A stretch of 64,000 bases of DNA from positions 124,001 through 188,000 of the forward strand of contig NZ_JAKILU010000006.1 in the NCBI RefSeq assembly GCF_023283485.1, in the 5' to 3' direction. The translations under genes were made by a program, and so were the position numbers. This DNA is from Shewanella glacialipiscicola (GTDB lineage Bacteria > Pseudomonadota > Gammaproteobacteria > Enterobacterales > Shewanellaceae). The notes under the pieces were generated by a model that worked only from the letters and a program-made list of their open reading frames with translations, did not search any database and had not been told where the DNA came from. Positions 1 to 10,621 of the stretch are shown piece by piece (positions within the stretch are counted from its first letter, which is position 1; each line of letters starts with the position of its first letter).

Positions 1-676
1 TTAATTTAACTAAACTTGCCGTGCCGCCACGATGCAAATTAGAGCGAAACTCACCGGGCATCGCTTGGCGTTTCATGGCGGCAATGACTTTATCACCAAG
101 CACAAAACAACGAATATCGGCACCATTGGCTTCTTTGATATATTCCTGCACCATGATGTTGGCTTTAAGGCCCATAAAGGCTTCAATCACACTCTCTGCC
201 GCTTTACGCGTCTCGGCTAATACCACACCAATTCCTTGGGTGCCTTCGAGTAGCTTGATGACTAACGGCGCCCCACCCACCATATCAATTAAGTCTGGGA
301 TATCACTCGGCTTATTCGCAAAACCTGTGATGGGTAAACCAATACCGCGACGTGACATCAGCTGCATAGAGCGCAATTTGTCACGTGAGCGCGAGATCCC
401 AACTGAATCATTTAGGGCATACACACCCATCATCTCAAACTGGCGCAATACTGCTGAGCCATAAAAGGTAATTGATGCGCCAATACGAGGAATAACCGCA
501 TCAAATGCAGGTAGCTCGCGCCCACCAATATGGATACTCGATTGCCGCATGTTGATATTCATATAACATTCTAAGGGATTAATTACATGTACTTCATGAC
601 CACGTAATTGAGCTGCTTCAACGAGTCGCTTTGTTGAATATAACTCAGGCCCTTGCGATAAGATCGCTATTTTCAT
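1..676 (-). CDS. rimK: RimK-type alpha-L-glutamate ligase (3' part outside window)
   Basis: ATP-grasp ligase that adds glutamate residues to the C-terminus of ribosomal protein S6. The visible part is the first 225 residues of a family that is usually about 300 long, so the C-terminus lies beyond the left edge. It begins [15 protein letters not shown]. The segment around residues 138-152 ([13 protein letters not shown]) is the ATP-grasp nucleotide loop, and the region near 175-200 ([20 protein letters not shown]) continues the fold. The start is the ATG at 674-676. The gene is separated from the fdx operon by a terminator, so it is probably its own transcription unit. Confidence 0.93.
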   Translation of the reverse strand, partial: MKIAILSQGPELYSTKRLVEAAQLRGHEVHVINPLECYMNINMRQSSIHIGGRELPAFDAVIPRIGASITFYGSAVLRQFEMMGVYALNDSVGISRSRDKLRSMQLMSRRGIGLPITGFANKPSDIPDLIDMVGGAPLVIKLLEGTQGIGVVLAETRKAAESVIEAFMGLKANIMVQEYIKEANGADIRCFVLGDKVIAAMKRQAMPGEFRSNLHRGGTASLVKL

Positions 677-787
677 TCAGGTCTCCGGCAACCATTAATT
701 TTGAGCGCATAATACGCCTGCGCTGGGATAAATCAAACATCTATACCCATAGACAAGGTTAGTTGCACAAATGCTCAACGCCAAAAG

Positions 788-815
788 TAAAAAACCAGTC
801 GCTTGGACTGGTTTT
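788..815 (-). terminator. Rho-independent terminator of the isc operon
   Basis: A 10-bp perfect stem (AAAACCAGTC / GACTGGTTTT) with a 5-base loop. Read on the minus strand it is followed by a run of T residues. It lies about 20 bases past the stop codon of fdx and closes the isc-hsc-fdx operon. Confidence 0.85.
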
Positions 816-833
816 CATCATACTACAACACAA

Positions 834-1172
834 TTAATTGCCTTCGCTGACCATATTAACTGTGTATTTAGGAATTTCAATCACCATATCACTATCAACT
901 ACTTTAGCCTGGCAAGATAGACGGCTTTCGGGCTCTAACCCCCATGCTTTATCAAGCATATCATCTTCAAGTTCATCACTTGGCTCAAGATCGTTAAAAC
1001 CTTCACGGACGATACAGTGACATGTAGTGCAAGCACAGGACTTTTCACACGCATGTTCGATATTAATGCCGTTACGCAGCGCTACATCGAGAATGGTCTC
1101 ACCAACATTGGCCTCAAGTACTGCGCCATCTGGGCACAATTCAGCATGGGGAAGAAAGACTAACTGGGGCAT
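834..1172 (-). CDS. fdx: ISC system [2Fe-2S] ferredoxin
   Basis: Adrenodoxin-type ferredoxin that supplies electrons for Fe-S cluster assembly on IscU. The 112 residues match the usual family length. The cluster ligands are visible in CEKSCACTTCHC (near residues 41-52) and in SRLSCQAKV near residue 86. The C-terminal GLEPESRLSCQA block is characteristic of the ISC ferredoxin. It is the last gene of the isc operon, 8 bases after hscA, with an AGGTGA ribosome binding site. No iscX follows it, unlike in Escherichia coli. Confidence 0.96.
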   Translation of the reverse strand: MPQLVFLPHAELCPDGAVLEANVGETILDVALRNGINIEHACEKSCACTTCHCIVREGFNDLEPSDELEDDMLDKAWGLEPESRLSCQAKVVDSDMVIEIPKYTVNMVSEGN

Positions 1173-1180
1173 CGTATCAC

Positions 1181-3043
1181 CTATATATTGTCGATCGATT
1201 GGCCTTTAAATGCCACTCGAATAGAATTGTCCATACGTCTGGCAGCAAAGTCTTGGGTTTGCTCATCCAGTGTTTCAATTGCGTGTTTAATCGCATCGGC
1301 ATCATCACCCGTGGCCACTTGTGCTACATGAGTCATGGTAGCATCAATCAGCTCACGCTCATCGGCATTCAGTAAATCACCATCTTTGGCTAATGCAGCA
1401 TGTAAAGACTCGAGCACTCTGGCAGCTTCAACCTGCTGCTCCGCAAGCATACGACGGCCAATATCATCCTTGGCATACTTCATCGAATCTTTCAGCATAG
1501 TGGCTATTTCAGTATCGGATAAGCCAAAAGACGGCTTAACTTGGATACTAGATTGCACGCCTGTAGATTTTTCCATCGCAGTCACGCTCAGTAAACCATC
1601 GGCATCCACTTGAAAAGTGACACGAATATGCGCAGCACCTGCAGCTAATGGCGGAATACCTTTGAGCGTAAAACGCGCTAGCGAGCGGCAATCGGCAACG
1701 AGTTCACGTTCACCCTGCACGACATGGAATGCCATCGCAGTTTGACCATCTTTAAAGGTGGTAAACTCCTGCGCGCGTGCAACCGGAATAGTGGTATTAC
1801 GCGACACCACTTTTTCCACTAAACCGCCCATAGTCTCAATGCCTAACGACAGTGGGATCACATCGAGCAATAACAAATCAGATTCAGGTTTATTACCGAC
1901 TAAAATATCAGCTTGAATTGCTGCACCAATCGCCACAACACGATCGGGATCGATAGACGTTAGCGGCGGTTTACCAAAGAAAGCTTCAACTTGTTCACGC
2001 ACTAATGGCACGCGCGTTGAACCGCCAACCATGACCGTTTCGAGCACTTCATCTGCGCTTACGCCTGCATCACGCAGCGTACGGCGACAGCAGGCGATGG
2101 TTTTTTTCACTAACGCTGCAATCAAAGCATCAAACTCAGCTTTGGTAACAATTTGCGTCAGCTCTGTACCGTCGGCGAGCGTCACTCTCGCTTCAGTTTG
2201 AACCGCATCAGTTAAGGCTTCTTTCACACGGCGCGACTCAATTAACAGTTGACGACTTAATTGCGAATCTATGTCTTTAAGCTGCCAAACTTGTTGCATA
2301 TGTGCTTGCAATAAATGGTCAAAATCATCACCGCCAAGGGCTGAATCGCCGCCAGTGGCCAACACTTCAAATACACCACGATTTAAACGTAAAATAGAAA
2401 TATCAAAAGTACCGCCACCCAAGTCATAGATGGCAATCACCCCCTCTTGCTTAGAGTCTAAACCGTAGGCAATGGCAGCCGCTGTTGGCTCATTTAATAG
2501 GCGTAACACTTTAACACCCAGTAAAGCTGCAGCATCTTTAGTGCCTTGGCGCTGGGCATCATCAAAATAAGCCGGCACAGTGATCACCACGCCTTGCAGC
2601 TCGCCACCTAAGGTCTTTTCAGCGCGGGCGATAAGCGGACGCAAAATTTCCGCAGAAACTTGCACCGGATTCACTTGGCCTTGAGGGGTAACAAATAAAG
2701 GTAAGCCATTTTCGCTAGCTGCGAACTCATAGGGGAATGATTGTTCGCCTGCTTGAATATCCGCAAGGCTACGACCCATAAAACGCTTCACCGAGACAAT
2801 CGTATTTTGTGGGTCTTGCGCCGAGCTCAGAGCTGCGAGGGCGCCAACTTCAACTGTATCTTGGGTATAGCGCACTATAGAAGGTAATGAATGCTGTCCA
2901 AATTCGTCCGGCAGAGTTGCCGTCTCACCACTTCGAACCGCTGCCACTAAAGAATTAGTGGTACCTAAGTCAATGCCAACGGCAAGTCTATGTTGGTGCG
3001 GCGCGGCACTTTGTCCGGGCTCAGCTATCTGCAAAAGGGCCAT
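1181..3043 (-). CDS. hscA: Fe-S assembly Hsp70 chaperone HscA
   Basis: Specialised Hsp70 that, with HscB, releases the cluster from IscU through recognition of its LPPVK motif. The nucleotide-binding domain carries [10 protein letters not shown] near the N-terminus, [27 protein letters not shown] and [12 protein letters not shown]. The linker and substrate domain begin near [14 protein letters not shown] chose the start [13 protein letters not shown] at 3041-3043 because it matches the family N-terminus. An upstream in-frame ATG would add 11 residues without homology. The protein is 620 residues, normal for HscA, and lies between hscB and fdx. Confidence 0.96.
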   Translation of the reverse strand: MALLQIAEPGQSAAPHQHRLAVGIDLGTTNSLVAAVRSGETATLPDEFGQHSLPSIVRYTQDTVEVGALAALSSAQDPQNTIVSVKRFMGRSLADIQAGEQSFPYEFAASENGLPLFVTPQGQVNPVQVSAEILRPLIARAEKTLGGELQGVVITVPAYFDDAQRQGTKDAAALLGVKVLRLLNEPTAAAIAYGLDSKQEGVIAIYDLGGGTFDISILRLNRGVFEVLATGGDSALGGDDFDHLLQAHMQQVWQLKDIDSQLSRQLLIESRRVKEALTDAVQTEARVTLADGTELTQIVTKAEFDALIAALVKKTIACCRRTLRDAGVSADEVLETVMVGGSTRVPLVREQVEAFFGKPPLTSIDPDRVVAIGAAIQADILVGNKPESDLLLLDVIPLSLGIETMGGLVEKVVSRNTTIPVARAQEFTTFKDGQTAMAFHVVQGERELVADCRSLARFTLKGIPPLAAGAAHIRVTFQVDADGLLSVTAMEKSTGVQSSIQVKPSFGLSDTEIATMLKDSMKYAKDDIGRRMLAEQQVEAARVLESLHAALAKDGDLLNADERELIDATMTHVAQVATGDDADAIKHAIETLDEQTQDFAARRMDNSIRVAFKGQSIDNI

Positions 3044-3110
3044 ATATATCCAACTTAGTAATGCCGACCCAAGCACGCTTGAGTCAGCAAGATAACGTAA
3101 ACACGTAAAA

Positions 3111-3635
3111 TTAATCTAACAGCGCGTCTTCAACTCTAGTTAATTCACCGTGTAATTTTGCCATAAATTTAAGTTTGCGAACTTGATCCGCCGCTAACAA
3201 TGCATCTTCAGGCTGCTCGCTGCTTAACAATTGTGTCAATTGCTGAGTCAGTTGCGCGCGGTACTGTGCAAAAGATTGATATAACTCATCGATGCTGGCT
3301 TGAGGATCGGCACTGTCGCGTATGTCTTCTAACGCTTCACGCCATTCCATCTGCTGCATTAAAAAGGCCGTATCTTTCACCGTGGTGGTTTCATGGCTTA
3401 ATTCAATGCCGCGAAGGGACAACATGTGCTCGGCACGGCGAATAGGATCTTTTAAGGTTTGAAAACCATCATTGACTTGCGCAGTGCGTTGTACTGACAG
3501 CAATTTTTGCTGATCAGTATCATTAGCAAACTTATCGGGATGAACCGCCCGTTGCAGTTCGCGATAGCGTTCTGCAAGTAAGGCGGTATCAATATCGAAG
3601 GCAGGAGAGAATTTAAATAACTCGAAATAATTCAT
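3111..3635 (-). CDS. hscB: Fe-S assembly J-domain co-chaperone HscB
   Basis: Co-chaperone that brings IscU to HscA and stimulates its ATPase. The 174-residue protein starts [16 protein letters not shown]. It has an N-terminal J-domain with the diagnostic HPDKF motif near residues 32-36, followed by a helical C-terminal domain that binds IscU. Length and order (iscA-hscB-hscA-fdx) are as in the standard gammaproteobacterial isc operon. The gap to hscA is 67 bases. Confidence 0.95.
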   Translation of the reverse strand: MNYFELFKFSPAFDIDTALLAERYRELQRAVHPDKFANDTDQQKLLSVQRTAQVNDGFQTLKDPIRRAEHMLSLRGIELSHETTTVKDTAFLMQQMEWREALEDIRDSADPQASIDELYQSFAQYRAQLTQQLTQLLSSEQPEDALLAADQVRKLKFMAKLHGELTRVEDALLD

Positions 3636-3651
3636 GCGTTAACTTTAGCAG

Positions 3652-3975
3652 TTAAACAGTGAAACTTTCACCGCAACCACACTCACCTTTTGCGTTAGGG
3701 TTGTTAAATTGAAAGCCTTCGTTCAGCCCTTCTTTAACAAAATCCAGCTCAATCCCTTGAAGATAAATCAGGCTCTTAGCATCAATAATGATTTTCACAC
3801 CTTCGATATCAAAAACTTCATCGTCATCATTCAAAGAATCAACGAACTCAAGTACATATGCCATACCTGAACAGCCTGATGTTCTTAAGCCGAGACGCAG
3901 GCCTACACCTTTGCCTCGGTTAACTAAGAAAGATCTGACACGATCGGCTGCCGCTGGGGTCATTGTAATCGCCAT
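3652..3975 (-). CDS. iscA: A-type Fe-S carrier protein IscA
   Basis: A-type carrier that receives clusters from IscU and delivers them to apoproteins. The 107-residue sequence has the three conserved cysteines: one in [12 protein letters not shown] near residue 35 and two in the C-terminal GECGCGESF. It follows iscU by 14 bases and has a GGAG ribosome binding site before its ATG. Confidence 0.96.
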   Translation of the reverse strand: MAITMTPAAADRVRSFLVNRGKGVGLRLGLRTSGCSGMAYVLEFVDSLNDDDEVFDIEGVKIIIDAKSLIYLQGIELDFVKEGLNEGFQFNNPNAKGECGCGESFTV

Positions 3976-3989
3976 CTTAACTCCAGATG

Positions 3990-4373
3990 TTACTTAGCTT
4001 GTTTCGATTTATACTCGTCGATAGCTGCTTTAATGGCATCTTCCGCCAAAATTGAACAGTGGATTTTTACGGGTGGCAGTGCTAATTCCTCAGCGATATC
4101 AGTATTTTTAATCGCCGCTGCTTGTTCGATAGTTTTGCCTTTAACCCACTCAGTCACCAGTGAGCTAGATGCAATTGCGCTACCACAACCGTAGGTTTTG
4201 AACTTAGCATCTTGAATAATGCCATCGGCACCGATTTTCAACTGAAGTTTCATCACGTCACCGCAAGCAGGCGCGCCTACCATACCGGTTACGACCGAAG
4301 GATCGTTTTTATCGAAAGAACCAACGTTACGTGGGTTCTCATAATGATCTATCACTTTTTCACTGTAAGCCAT
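3990..4373 (-). CDS. iscU: Fe-S cluster scaffold IscU
   Basis: Scaffold on which the [2Fe-2S] cluster is built from sulfur supplied by IscS. The 127-residue protein has the three cluster cysteines in APACGDVM (near residue 37), [11 protein letters not shown] (near 63) and [11 protein letters not shown] (near 106). The LPPVK motif recognised by HscA directly precedes the last one. It lies 37 bases after iscS and has a GGAG ribosome binding site. Confidence 0.97.
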   Translation of the reverse strand: MAYSEKVIDHYENPRNVGSFDKNDPSVVTGMVGAPACGDVMKLQLKIGADGIIQDAKFKTYGCGSAIASSSLVTEWVKGKTIEQAAAIKNTDIAEELALPPVKIHCSILAEDAIKAAIDEYKSKQAK

Positions 4374-4410
4374 GGTACTGCTCCAAAATTATCTATTGTA
4401 AAAGCCAGAA

Positions 4411-5625
4411 TTAATGATGTGCCCACTGAACTTGGTTCAGATCGATTCCATCTTTGAACATTTCCCACAAAGGAGACATTTCTCTTAATTTATCAATAGA
4501 TTGAGTAATAACTTCGATAGCGTGATCAATTTCTTCTTCCGTTGTGAAACGGCCGAGTGAGAAACGAATTGAGCTATGTGCCATTTCATCGTTTAAACCA
4601 AGTGCACGTAATACGTAGCTAGGCTCTAAGCTGGCTGAAGTACAAGCCGACCCCGATGAAACCGCTAAATCTTTAAGGGCCATCATTAACGATTCACCTT
4701 CAACATAGTTGAAGCTGACGTTGAGGCTACCGCAATGGCGTTGAGTCAAGTCACCGTTGATATAGGTTTCTTCGATGTGCTTAATGCCATTCCATAATTT
4801 GTCACGTAATGCACCGATACGGGCGTCATCAGAGGCCATTTCCGCTTTTGCGATTGCAGCCGCTTCACCTAAACCGACGATTTGATGCGTTGGTAACGTA
4901 CCGCTACGCATACCACGTTCATGACCACCACCGTGCATTTGCGCTTCTAAGCGAATACGTGGCTTACGACGAACATAGAGCGCGCCAATTCCTTTAGGGC
5001 CATACATTTTATGGCCAGAAATTGAGATCAAATCCACTTTAGTGGCTTGCACATCGATAGGTAGTTTGCCCGCACTTTGCGCCGCATCCATATGGAAGAT
5101 AATGCCTTTTGAACGGCATAACTCACCGATGGCATCGATATCGTGGATCACGCCGATTTCATTGTTCACATGCATAATGCTGACAAGAATAGTGTCATCA
5201 CGCATTGCCGCTTCTAAACGTTCCATTGGAATGATGCCGTTTGGTGCTGGCTCTAAGTAAGTGACTTCAAAACCTTCGCGCTCTAATTGACGGCAGGTAT
5301 CGAGCACCGCTTTATGTTCAGTCTTGCTGGTAATGATGTGCTTGCCTTTCTTGTTATAGAAATGAGCCACACCTTTAATCGCTAAGTTGTTAGATTCAGT
5401 CGCGCCAGAAGTAAACACAATTTCACGGTGATCAGCGTTAATTAACTCAGCAATTTGATTGCGAGCAATATCTACCGCTTCTTCAGCTTGCCAGCCGTAA
5501 CGGTGCGAACGTGAGGCGGGATTACCAAAAATGCCGTCCATTGTCATACATTGGAACATCTTTTCCGCGACTCTTGGATCAACAGGCGTGGTGGCGGCAT
5601 AATCTAAATAGATAGGAAGCTTCAT
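4411..5625 (-). CDS. iscS: Cysteine desulfurase IscS
   Basis: Pyridoxal phosphate enzyme that turns cysteine into alanine and a persulfide used for Fe-S clusters and tRNA thiolation. The 404-residue protein starts [16 protein letters not shown]. It has the PLP-binding lysine in [12 protein letters not shown] (near residue 206) and the mobile-loop active cysteine in [10 protein letters not shown] (near 328). The start at 5623-5625 gives the family N-terminus and has a GGAG sequence upstream. The longer open frame adds 17 unrelated residues. It is expected to be repressed by holo-IscR from the sites near 6230-6279. Confidence 0.97.
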   Translation of the reverse strand: MKLPIYLDYAATTPVDPRVAEKMFQCMTMDGIFGNPASRSHRYGWQAEEAVDIARNQIAELINADHREIVFTSGATESNNLAIKGVAHFYNKKGKHIITSKTEHKAVLDTCRQLEREGFEVTYLEPAPNGIIPMERLEAAMRDDTILVSIMHVNNEIGVIHDIDAIGELCRSKGIIFHMDAAQSAGKLPIDVQATKVDLISISGHKMYGPKGIGALYVRRKPRIRLEAQMHGGGHERGMRSGTLPTHQIVGLGEAAAIAKAEMASDDARIGALRDKLWNGIKHIEETYINGDLTQRHCGSLNVSFNYVEGESLMMALKDLAVSSGSACTSASLEPSYVLRALGLNDEMAHSSIRFSLGRFTTEEEIDHAIEVITQSIDKLREMSPLWEMFKDGIDLNQVQWAHH

Positions 5626-5705
5626 AACACACTCCGTACTGAGCAGTCTCTGGTAGAGGCTACATACAACGTACAAAAATTATTTTTATATATAACAAAT
5701 CGTCA

Positions 5706-6167
5706 TTACAAACTGACTCTTTGTTCCTTTTGTATAGTGTCTTGCTTAAGAGAGATAAATTGCACATCTCGCTTCTGCATCAAGCCAGCAAGACTGATAC
5801 CATCTAAAAAATCTGAAATTTGTTTGCTTAAATCGCCCCAAAGTGAATGGGTTAAGCAGCGAGTTCCACTCTGACAATTACCCAGTCCTTGGCAACGAGT
5901 CGCATCAACTGACTCATCTACAGCATGGACAACCATGCCGACAGAAATATCATTGGCTTCTAAGCCTAAGCGATATCCACCGCCGGGTCCTCGTACACTG
6001 GCCACTAAGCCATGTTTTCTTAGCTTAGCAAAGAGTTGTTCAAGATAGGAAAGCGAAATGCCTTGTCTTTCAGAGATATCCGCTAAGGGAACGGGTCCCG
6101 ATGCTGAGTGGATTGCCACATCTAGCATAGCGGTTACTGCATAACGACCTTTTGATGTCAGTTTCAT
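5706..6167 (-). CDS. iscR: Rrf2-family Fe-S regulator IscR
   Basis: Transcription factor that senses Fe-S status through its own [2Fe-2S] cluster and represses the isc operon when loaded. The 153-residue protein starts [18 protein letters not shown]. The winged helix fills the first 60 residues. The cluster ligands are three cysteines and a histidine in [16 protein letters not shown] (near 92-107). I chose the ATG at 6165-6167 because it matches the family; a longer frame adds 15 unrelated residues. It is the first gene of the isc operon, with two IscR-type sites 63-112 bases upstream. Confidence 0.96.
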   Translation of the reverse strand: MKLTSKGRYAVTAMLDVAIHSASGPVPLADISERQGISLSYLEQLFAKLRKHGLVASVRGPGGGYRLGLEANDISVGMVVHAVDESVDATRCQGLGNCQSGTRCLTHSLWGDLSKQISDFLDGISLAGLMQKRDVQFISLKQDTIQKEQRVSL

Positions 6168-6229
6168 AACTACTATCATAGCTCCCGAAAAGGTATGCTT
6201 CATTTCAAACAAGTATGCTTTATTTCAAC

Positions 6230-6254
6230 ATACCCGAGTAAATCAGTCAAGTAT
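6230..6254 (-). promoter_or_regulatory. Type 1 IscR operator (site 1)
   Basis: On the minus strand this 25-bp segment fits the published type 1 consensus ATASYYGACTRWWWYAGTCRRSTAT, written here as ATASYYGACTRWW plus WYAGTCRRSTAT, at 24 of 25 positions. It contains TTGACT, which could also serve as a -35 element. It lies 63-87 bases upstream of the iscR start, as expected for autorepression. Confidence 0.85.
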
Positions 6255-6279
6255 TAAACCTACTAAAACACTCAGGTAT
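6255..6279 (-). promoter_or_regulatory. Probable second type 1 IscR operator
   Basis: A more degenerate copy of the type 1 IscR site directly abuts the first one with no gap, so the two centres are 25 bp apart. It keeps ATACCTGA at the left half and TTTTAGT in the middle on the minus strand. It is presumed to bind IscR cooperatively with the first site; this is inference. Confidence 0.6.
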
Positions 6280-6425
6280 TAAGAGTGCATCAATACCCTT
6301 TCATCTTGGTGGGGTATTTAACCTTTTTCCGCTCTAAGATTCAATGCTGAAAAAGCAATTTATCGACATCTAGCACGATATCCACAACGAATAAAAGCGT
6401 TTAGAAGGAGAAGCAAGTTATCGAA

Positions 6426-6505
6426 ACTGAGCAGGACGTTAGCCAAAATCTAGTCAAACACTCGCTAAAACTGAGTAGAATCTTAGCGAAATCCTAGCCA
6501 AGCAT
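6426..6505. repeat. Two imperfect direct repeats of about 36 bp
   Basis: Copy 1 (6426-6461) and copy 2 (6470-6505) both begin ACTGAG and share the pattern TTAGC-AAATC-TAG-CAA with several substitutions. They lie in the 386-bp gap between iscR and cysE, upstream of the IscR sites. No gene is seen in this gap. The function is unknown; they could be the decayed remains of a duplication. Confidence 0.45.
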
Positions 6506-6553
6506 GAGTTTGATAGCTGTATTGACATCAATCATAAACGCTGTCATCTCGCT

Positions 6554-7363
6554 TTAAACACTGGGATCAAACTCATCGCGCTTGTCTGTGGCGACTTTTT
6601 CAGCATCATTGAACTCACCCATATCAAGCTCAGGCAACTTTTCTGTGCAAACATTGCCACCCAGTCCTTGAATGGCTTGACACAACTCTTGTACTTTCGA
6701 GTCCATTAGATGCATGTGATCCAGCATCTGTCCTATCGCATTGGCAACCGGATCAGGGTTATCCGGTGATACCGCATAAGCATCAAAGCCGTATTTTTTT
6801 GCCATTGCGCTGCGACGTTCGGTTTTCTCTTTCGATTGCGCTGACGGTGTTGCCACCACGCGCCCAGGAATGCCCACAACCGTAGTATCTTTAGGCACAT
6901 CTTTCACGACAACGGAGTTAGAACCGACACGAGCACCATCATGCATCGTAATAGGACCGAGGATTTTTGCCCCCGCACCGACCACCACATTATTCGCTAA
7001 CGTTGGGTGACGCTTACCGGCTTGCCATGTAGTGCCGCCAAGCGTAACACCATGATAAAGTGTGCAATCATCGCCAATTTCAGCGGTTTCACCAATTACT
7101 ACGCCCATGCCATGGTCGATAAAAAATCGACGCCCTATGGTTGCGCCAGGATGAATTTCAACCCCGGTTAGCCAACGGGAAAAAGTCGATAAACAACGTG
7201 CCGTTAAACGCCAATCGCGCTTCCAAAGCTTATGGCTTATCCGATGCAACCAAATAGCATGCATGCCTGGATAGTTAACCAAGATCTCAAAGGCGCTGCG
7301 CGCCGCAGGATCACGGTGATATATAGATTCAATGTCTTCTTTTAGCCTAGCTATCACGCCCAT
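6554..7363 (-). CDS. cysE: Serine O-acetyltransferase
   Basis: Left-handed beta-helix acetyltransferase that makes O-acetylserine, the precursor of cysteine. The 269-residue protein has the N-terminal SATase helical part and, from about residue 70, hexapeptide-repeat sequence ([38 protein letters not shown]). Its place directly upstream of iscR is common in gammaproteobacteria and links cysteine supply to cysteine-dependent Fe-S assembly. The C-terminal tail past residue 190 is charged and longer than in the shortest family members. The trmJ gene ends 53 bases upstream. Confidence 0.92.
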   Translation of the reverse strand: MGVIARLKEDIESIYHRDPAARSAFEILVNYPGMHAIWLHRISHKLWKRDWRLTARCLSTFSRWLTGVEIHPGATIGRRFFIDHGMGVVIGETAEIGDDCTLYHGVTLGGTTWQAGKRHPTLANNVVVGAGAKILGPITMHDGARVGSNSVVVKDVPKDTTVVGIPGRVVATPSAQSKEKTERRSAMAKKYGFDAYAVSPDNPDPVANAIGQMLDHMHLMDSKVQELCQAIQGLGGNVCTEKLPELDMGEFNDAEKVATDKRDEFDPSV

Positions 7364-7416
7364 TATTTATCCTTTGCGGTCATTCTGTACGGTAATTATT
7401 GATGATTAGGATCTGG

Positions 7417-8145
7417 CTATTTATCTTTAGAATCGGTCACTTTCTCAATTGACGTCAAAATACCCCTAAGGATATTCATTTCAGGGCTCTCAATCCGTGC
7501 GCGACTAAATAAACGACGCAGTTTCATCATCACTTGTCCAGGATGATTCTTGATGATAAATCCAGTCGCTAGTAAGGTCGATTCAAGGTGGGCAAAAAAA
7601 CGTTCCTGATCGGCGGCCAGCGGATACTCTGTTGGCTCCTCCTCTATCACTTCTTTTTGTGCCAGATGGGCAACGCGGGTTTCATAACAAATAATTTGTA
7701 CCGCTTGCGCCAAATTGAGCGAGCTGTATTCAGGATTGGCCGGAATAGCTACATGATAAGTGCATTGTTGCAATTCTTCATTGCTTAACCCGTGGTTTTC
7801 ACGGCCAAACACAATAGCAACAGGGCCGTTAAGTGCCTCGGTGGCTAACTTTACGCCCGCTTCTCTTGGCTCTAACATCGGCCAATCTAAGGTGCGGCTG
7901 CGCGCGCTGGTTGCAATAACTAAGCTGCAATCGGCTATCGCTTCAGCGAGTGAATCGACTTTTACAAGGTGTTTAAGAATATCCGATGCACCCGCGGCTA
8001 AGGCGATGGAATGCCCATCAGGTTCAACACGCGGTTCGGCAAGATACAAATTAGACAAACCCATAGTCTTCATCGCTCTGGCAGTGGAACCAATATTGCC
8101 GGGGTGCGATGTCCCCACTAAAACCACTCGAATATTACTTAGCAT
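7417..8145 (-). CDS. trmJ: tRNA (cytidine/uridine-2'-O)-methyltransferase TrmJ
   Basis: SPOUT-class methyltransferase that methylates the 2'-O position of nucleotide 32 in certain tRNAs. The 242-residue protein begins [20 protein letters not shown]. It has the SPOUT signature [14 protein letters not shown] and the cofactor-pocket sequence [17 protein letters not shown] near 140-160. It is divergent from suhB across 152 bp, the usual arrangement in this group, and probably starts the transcription unit that leads into cysE. Confidence 0.94.
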   Translation of the reverse strand: MLSNIRVVLVGTSHPGNIGSTARAMKTMGLSNLYLAEPRVEPDGHSIALAAGASDILKHLVKVDSLAEAIADCSLVIATSARSRTLDWPMLEPREAGVKLATEALNGPVAIVFGRENHGLSNEELQQCTYHVAIPANPEYSSLNLAQAVQIICYETRVAHLAQKEVIEEEPTEYPLAADQERFFAHLESTLLATGFIIKNHPGQVMMKLRRLFSRARIESPEMNILRGILTSIEKVTDSKDK

Positions 8146-8227
8146 GGAATAACTTAATTTAATTCATAAAACGTTGGGGACGAATATTATCACAGCCATT
8201 GCCGAATGCTTATATGAAAATCGGTAT

Positions 8228-8255
8228 TTGATATAACTATCAAATCGAGTATAAT
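8228..8255 (+). promoter_or_regulatory. Sigma-70 promoter of suhB with overlapping palindrome
   Basis: TTGATA and a perfect TATAAT are separated by 16 bp, ending 42 bases before the suhB ATG. The -35 hexamer is the left arm of a perfect inverted repeat TTGATA-TAAC-TATCAA (8228-8243) that could be an operator. Confidence 0.75.
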
Positions 8256-8297
8256 GCCGCCCGCTATTTAACGTTCTTTAACATCCAGGGGATTGCA

Positions 8298-9101
8298 ATG
8301 CATCCGATGCTGACGATTGCTGTACGCGCTGCCCGCGCGGCCGGCCAAAATATTATGCGCGCCTATACCGAACTTGATCGTATTGAAGTGAGTTCAAAAG
8401 GTATCAACGATTTTGTTACCAGTGTAGACAAGGAAGCAGAAGCGACAATTACTTACCAAATTCGTAAATCTTATCCTGATCACACTATTGTGGGTGAAGA
8501 GAAAGGCGAAAACCGTGGTAGTAATAACGACTATGTTTGGATAGTTGACCCTCTGGATGGCACTAACAACTTTGTTAGAGGCATTCCCCACTTCGCGATT
8601 TCTATCGCTCTGCAACACAAAGGTAAAACTGAAGTTGCGGTTGTTTACGATCCCGTTCGCGAAGAACTCTTTACCGCAGTCCGTGGTAAAGGCGCAAAAC
8701 TCAATGATTTCCGTCTGCGTGTGACTAACGTGAATGAACTTACCTCTACCATGATTGGTACAGGCTTTCCATTCAAGGCTCGTCAACACACTGAAACCTA
8801 TATTGCTATTTTCGGCGAAGTCTTCGGCCAATGTGCAGACTTACGTCGCGCAGGTTCTGCCGCATTAGATTTAGCCTATGTTGCCGCCGGTCGTTTAGAT
8901 GGTTTCTTCGAAATTGGCTTAAAGCCATGGGACATCGCAGCTGGCGATCTTATTTGCCGAGAAGCTGGCGGTACTGTGACTGATTTTACTGGCAACCATA
9001 ACTATATGGTTTCTGGCAATATCGTGGCAGGTTCACCTAAAGTGACCACAGAATTAGTTAAAATCATGCGTCCATTATTGAACGAAGGTTTAAAGCGTTA
9101 A
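8298..9101 (+). CDS. suhB: Inositol-1-monophosphatase family protein SuhB
   Basis: Mg-dependent phosphatase of the inositol monophosphatase family; SuhB also acts in rRNA antitermination and ribosome biogenesis. The 267-residue protein carries the metal-site motifs VGEEKGEN (near 66), WIVDPLDGTNNF (near 82-93) and WDIAAGDLICREAGG (near 212-226). The start has an AGGGG ribosome binding site. It is a single-gene unit between a strong promoter and a terminator. Confidence 0.95.
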   Translation: MHPMLTIAVRAARAAGQNIMRAYTELDRIEVSSKGINDFVTSVDKEAEATITYQIRKSYPDHTIVGEEKGENRGSNNDYVWIVDPLDGTNNFVRGIPHFAISIALQHKGKTEVAVVYDPVREELFTAVRGKGAKLNDFRLRVTNVNELTSTMIGTGFPFKARQHTETYIAIFGEVFGQCADLRRAGSAALDLAYVAAGRLDGFFEIGLKPWDIAAGDLICREAGGTVTDFTGNHNYMVSGNIVAGSPKVTTELVKIMRPLLNEGLKR

Positions 9102-9153
9102 TCTCTATCAACGCTTAACTTTAGATATCGCATAGATACACAGATTAAACACG

Positions 9154-9200
9154 AAAAAGGCCAGTGGCAGTCTCTTCTAAGAGCGCTCACTGGCCTTTTT
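9154..9200 (+). terminator. Terminator after suhB
   Basis: Long hairpin with arms AAAAAGGCCAGTG and CACTGGCCTTTTT around a 21-base loop. The A tract on one side and the T tract on the other make it bidirectional. It lies between suhB and the convergent lol operon. Confidence 0.85.
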
Positions 9201-9370
9201 GTTTCTATTGTTTTAATGCTAAATCATAACGCTAAATCATTATCTGTGCCGATGATAAGTACATTAGCGCAAATCAGCACTTTGATTACACACTAACGAT
9301 TACACTCTAAAAGAGTGTGCACTCAATTCTGCACTCGTCCGCGAACAGAGCGAACATTATCTTAAATACG

Positions 9371-10621
9371 TTATCTACCCGCTAATGCTTGTGCTGGCGC
9401 AATTTGACTCGCCTTCCAAGCAGGATAAAGCGTCGCGATTAAACTCATTATAAATGCCATCGCAATGACTAATACCGCATCAGAGCTATGTAACTCTGAC
9501 GGCAAAAAGTCGACAAAGTACACATCGGCTGATAGTAGTTGAATACCCAATAACCGTTCAATCGTGCTGGCAATCGCACTTAAATTTAGCGCCACGCTAA
9601 TACCGATAATGCCGCCAAGACCGCAACCAAGCAGACCATTTAAGGCGCCCTGCACCATAAAAATACCCATCACAGCAATACGGCTTAAACCCATCGTCAT
9701 CAAAATCGCAATCTCGGAGGCTTTATCACGCACCGCCATCACTAAGGTAGACACGATATTAAAGCAGGCCACACCAATCACGAGCACTAACACTAAGTAC
9801 ATTACAGTGCGAACTAACTGAATATCCTGATACAAATGCCCTTGGGTGCGGGTCCAATCACTGATATAAACAGACTGTTTTTGCGCATAACCCAGTTCGC
9901 GCACTTTTTCTGGCGCATCAAATACCTTATCAACGCTAATACGTACACCTGTTACGCCGTTCTGCAGATTCAAAATTTGCGCCGCGTACTGCAGTGGAAT
10001 ATAAGCCGTGGTCAGTTCAAGCTCGCCGCCAAGATGATAGGTACCAGACACTACAAAACGATGGCTTTTGGCCGCACGTAAACTGCCTGCAGTTTCTGGA
10101 TCCATATCCTGCACATACAAAGCCAGCGTATCGCCAATCTCAAGCCCTAATTTAGTCAATAAACTCTGGCCAAGCACAATATTATTGTCATCTTGGCTCA
10201 GACTCTGCCAGCTGGTATCGCTCATAAATTGTGACAGGGTTGAAACCTTCATTTCCTCTTTCGGAAAGATCCCCACCACGGCTAAACCTTGAAACCCACC
10301 AGGCTTTTGCACTAAACCTTGCATGCGGATAAAGGGCGCCGCGCCGCGAATACCCTCAATCTGTAGCGCGCCTTTAGCCACATCTTGCCAGTTAGTAATG
10401 GGCTCATTCACACCAATAATATCCGCCTGCGGTACGACGCCAAGTAATCTTTGCTCTAATTCGCGCTCAAAACCATTCATCGCCGACAGAACTATGATCA
10501 ATACCGCCACACCTAAAGCGATACCCGCAGTCGATGCGAAGGAAATAAAGCTGATAAAACTGTTGGCTTGGCGAGCGCGATAAAAACGCCAACCAATGGA
10601 TAAGGCTAACGGGCCGTTCAT
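9371..10621 (-). CDS. lolE: Lipoprotein-releasing ABC transporter permease LolE
   Basis: Inner-membrane permease of the LolCDE complex, which extracts outer-membrane lipoproteins and passes them to LolA. The 416-residue protein has a membrane segment near residues 27-48, a large periplasmic domain, and three C-terminal membrane segments in an FtsX-type domain (around 270-400). It begins [18 protein letters not shown]. Its start overlaps the lolD stop by 4 bases, indicating translational coupling. LolE and LolC are paralogues; the naming here follows operon order. Confidence 0.9.
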   Translation of the reverse strand: MNGPLALSIGWRFYRARQANSFISFISFASTAGIALGVAVLIIVLSAMNGFERELEQRLLGVVPQADIIGVNEPITNWQDVAKGALQIEGIRGAAPFIRMQGLVQKPGGFQGLAVVGIFPKEEMKVSTLSQFMSDTSWQSLSQDDNNIVLGQSLLTKLGLEIGDTLALYVQDMDPETAGSLRAAKSHRFVVSGTYHLGGELELTTAYIPLQYAAQILNLQNGVTGVRISVDKVFDAPEKVRELGYAQKQSVYISDWTRTQGHLYQDIQLVRTVMYLVLVLVIGVACFNIVSTLVMAVRDKASEIAILMTMGLSRIAVMGIFMVQGALNGLLGCGLGGIIGISVALNLSAIASTIERLLGIQLLSADVYFVDFLPSELHSSDAVLVIAMAFIMSLIATLYPAWKASQIAPAQALAGR

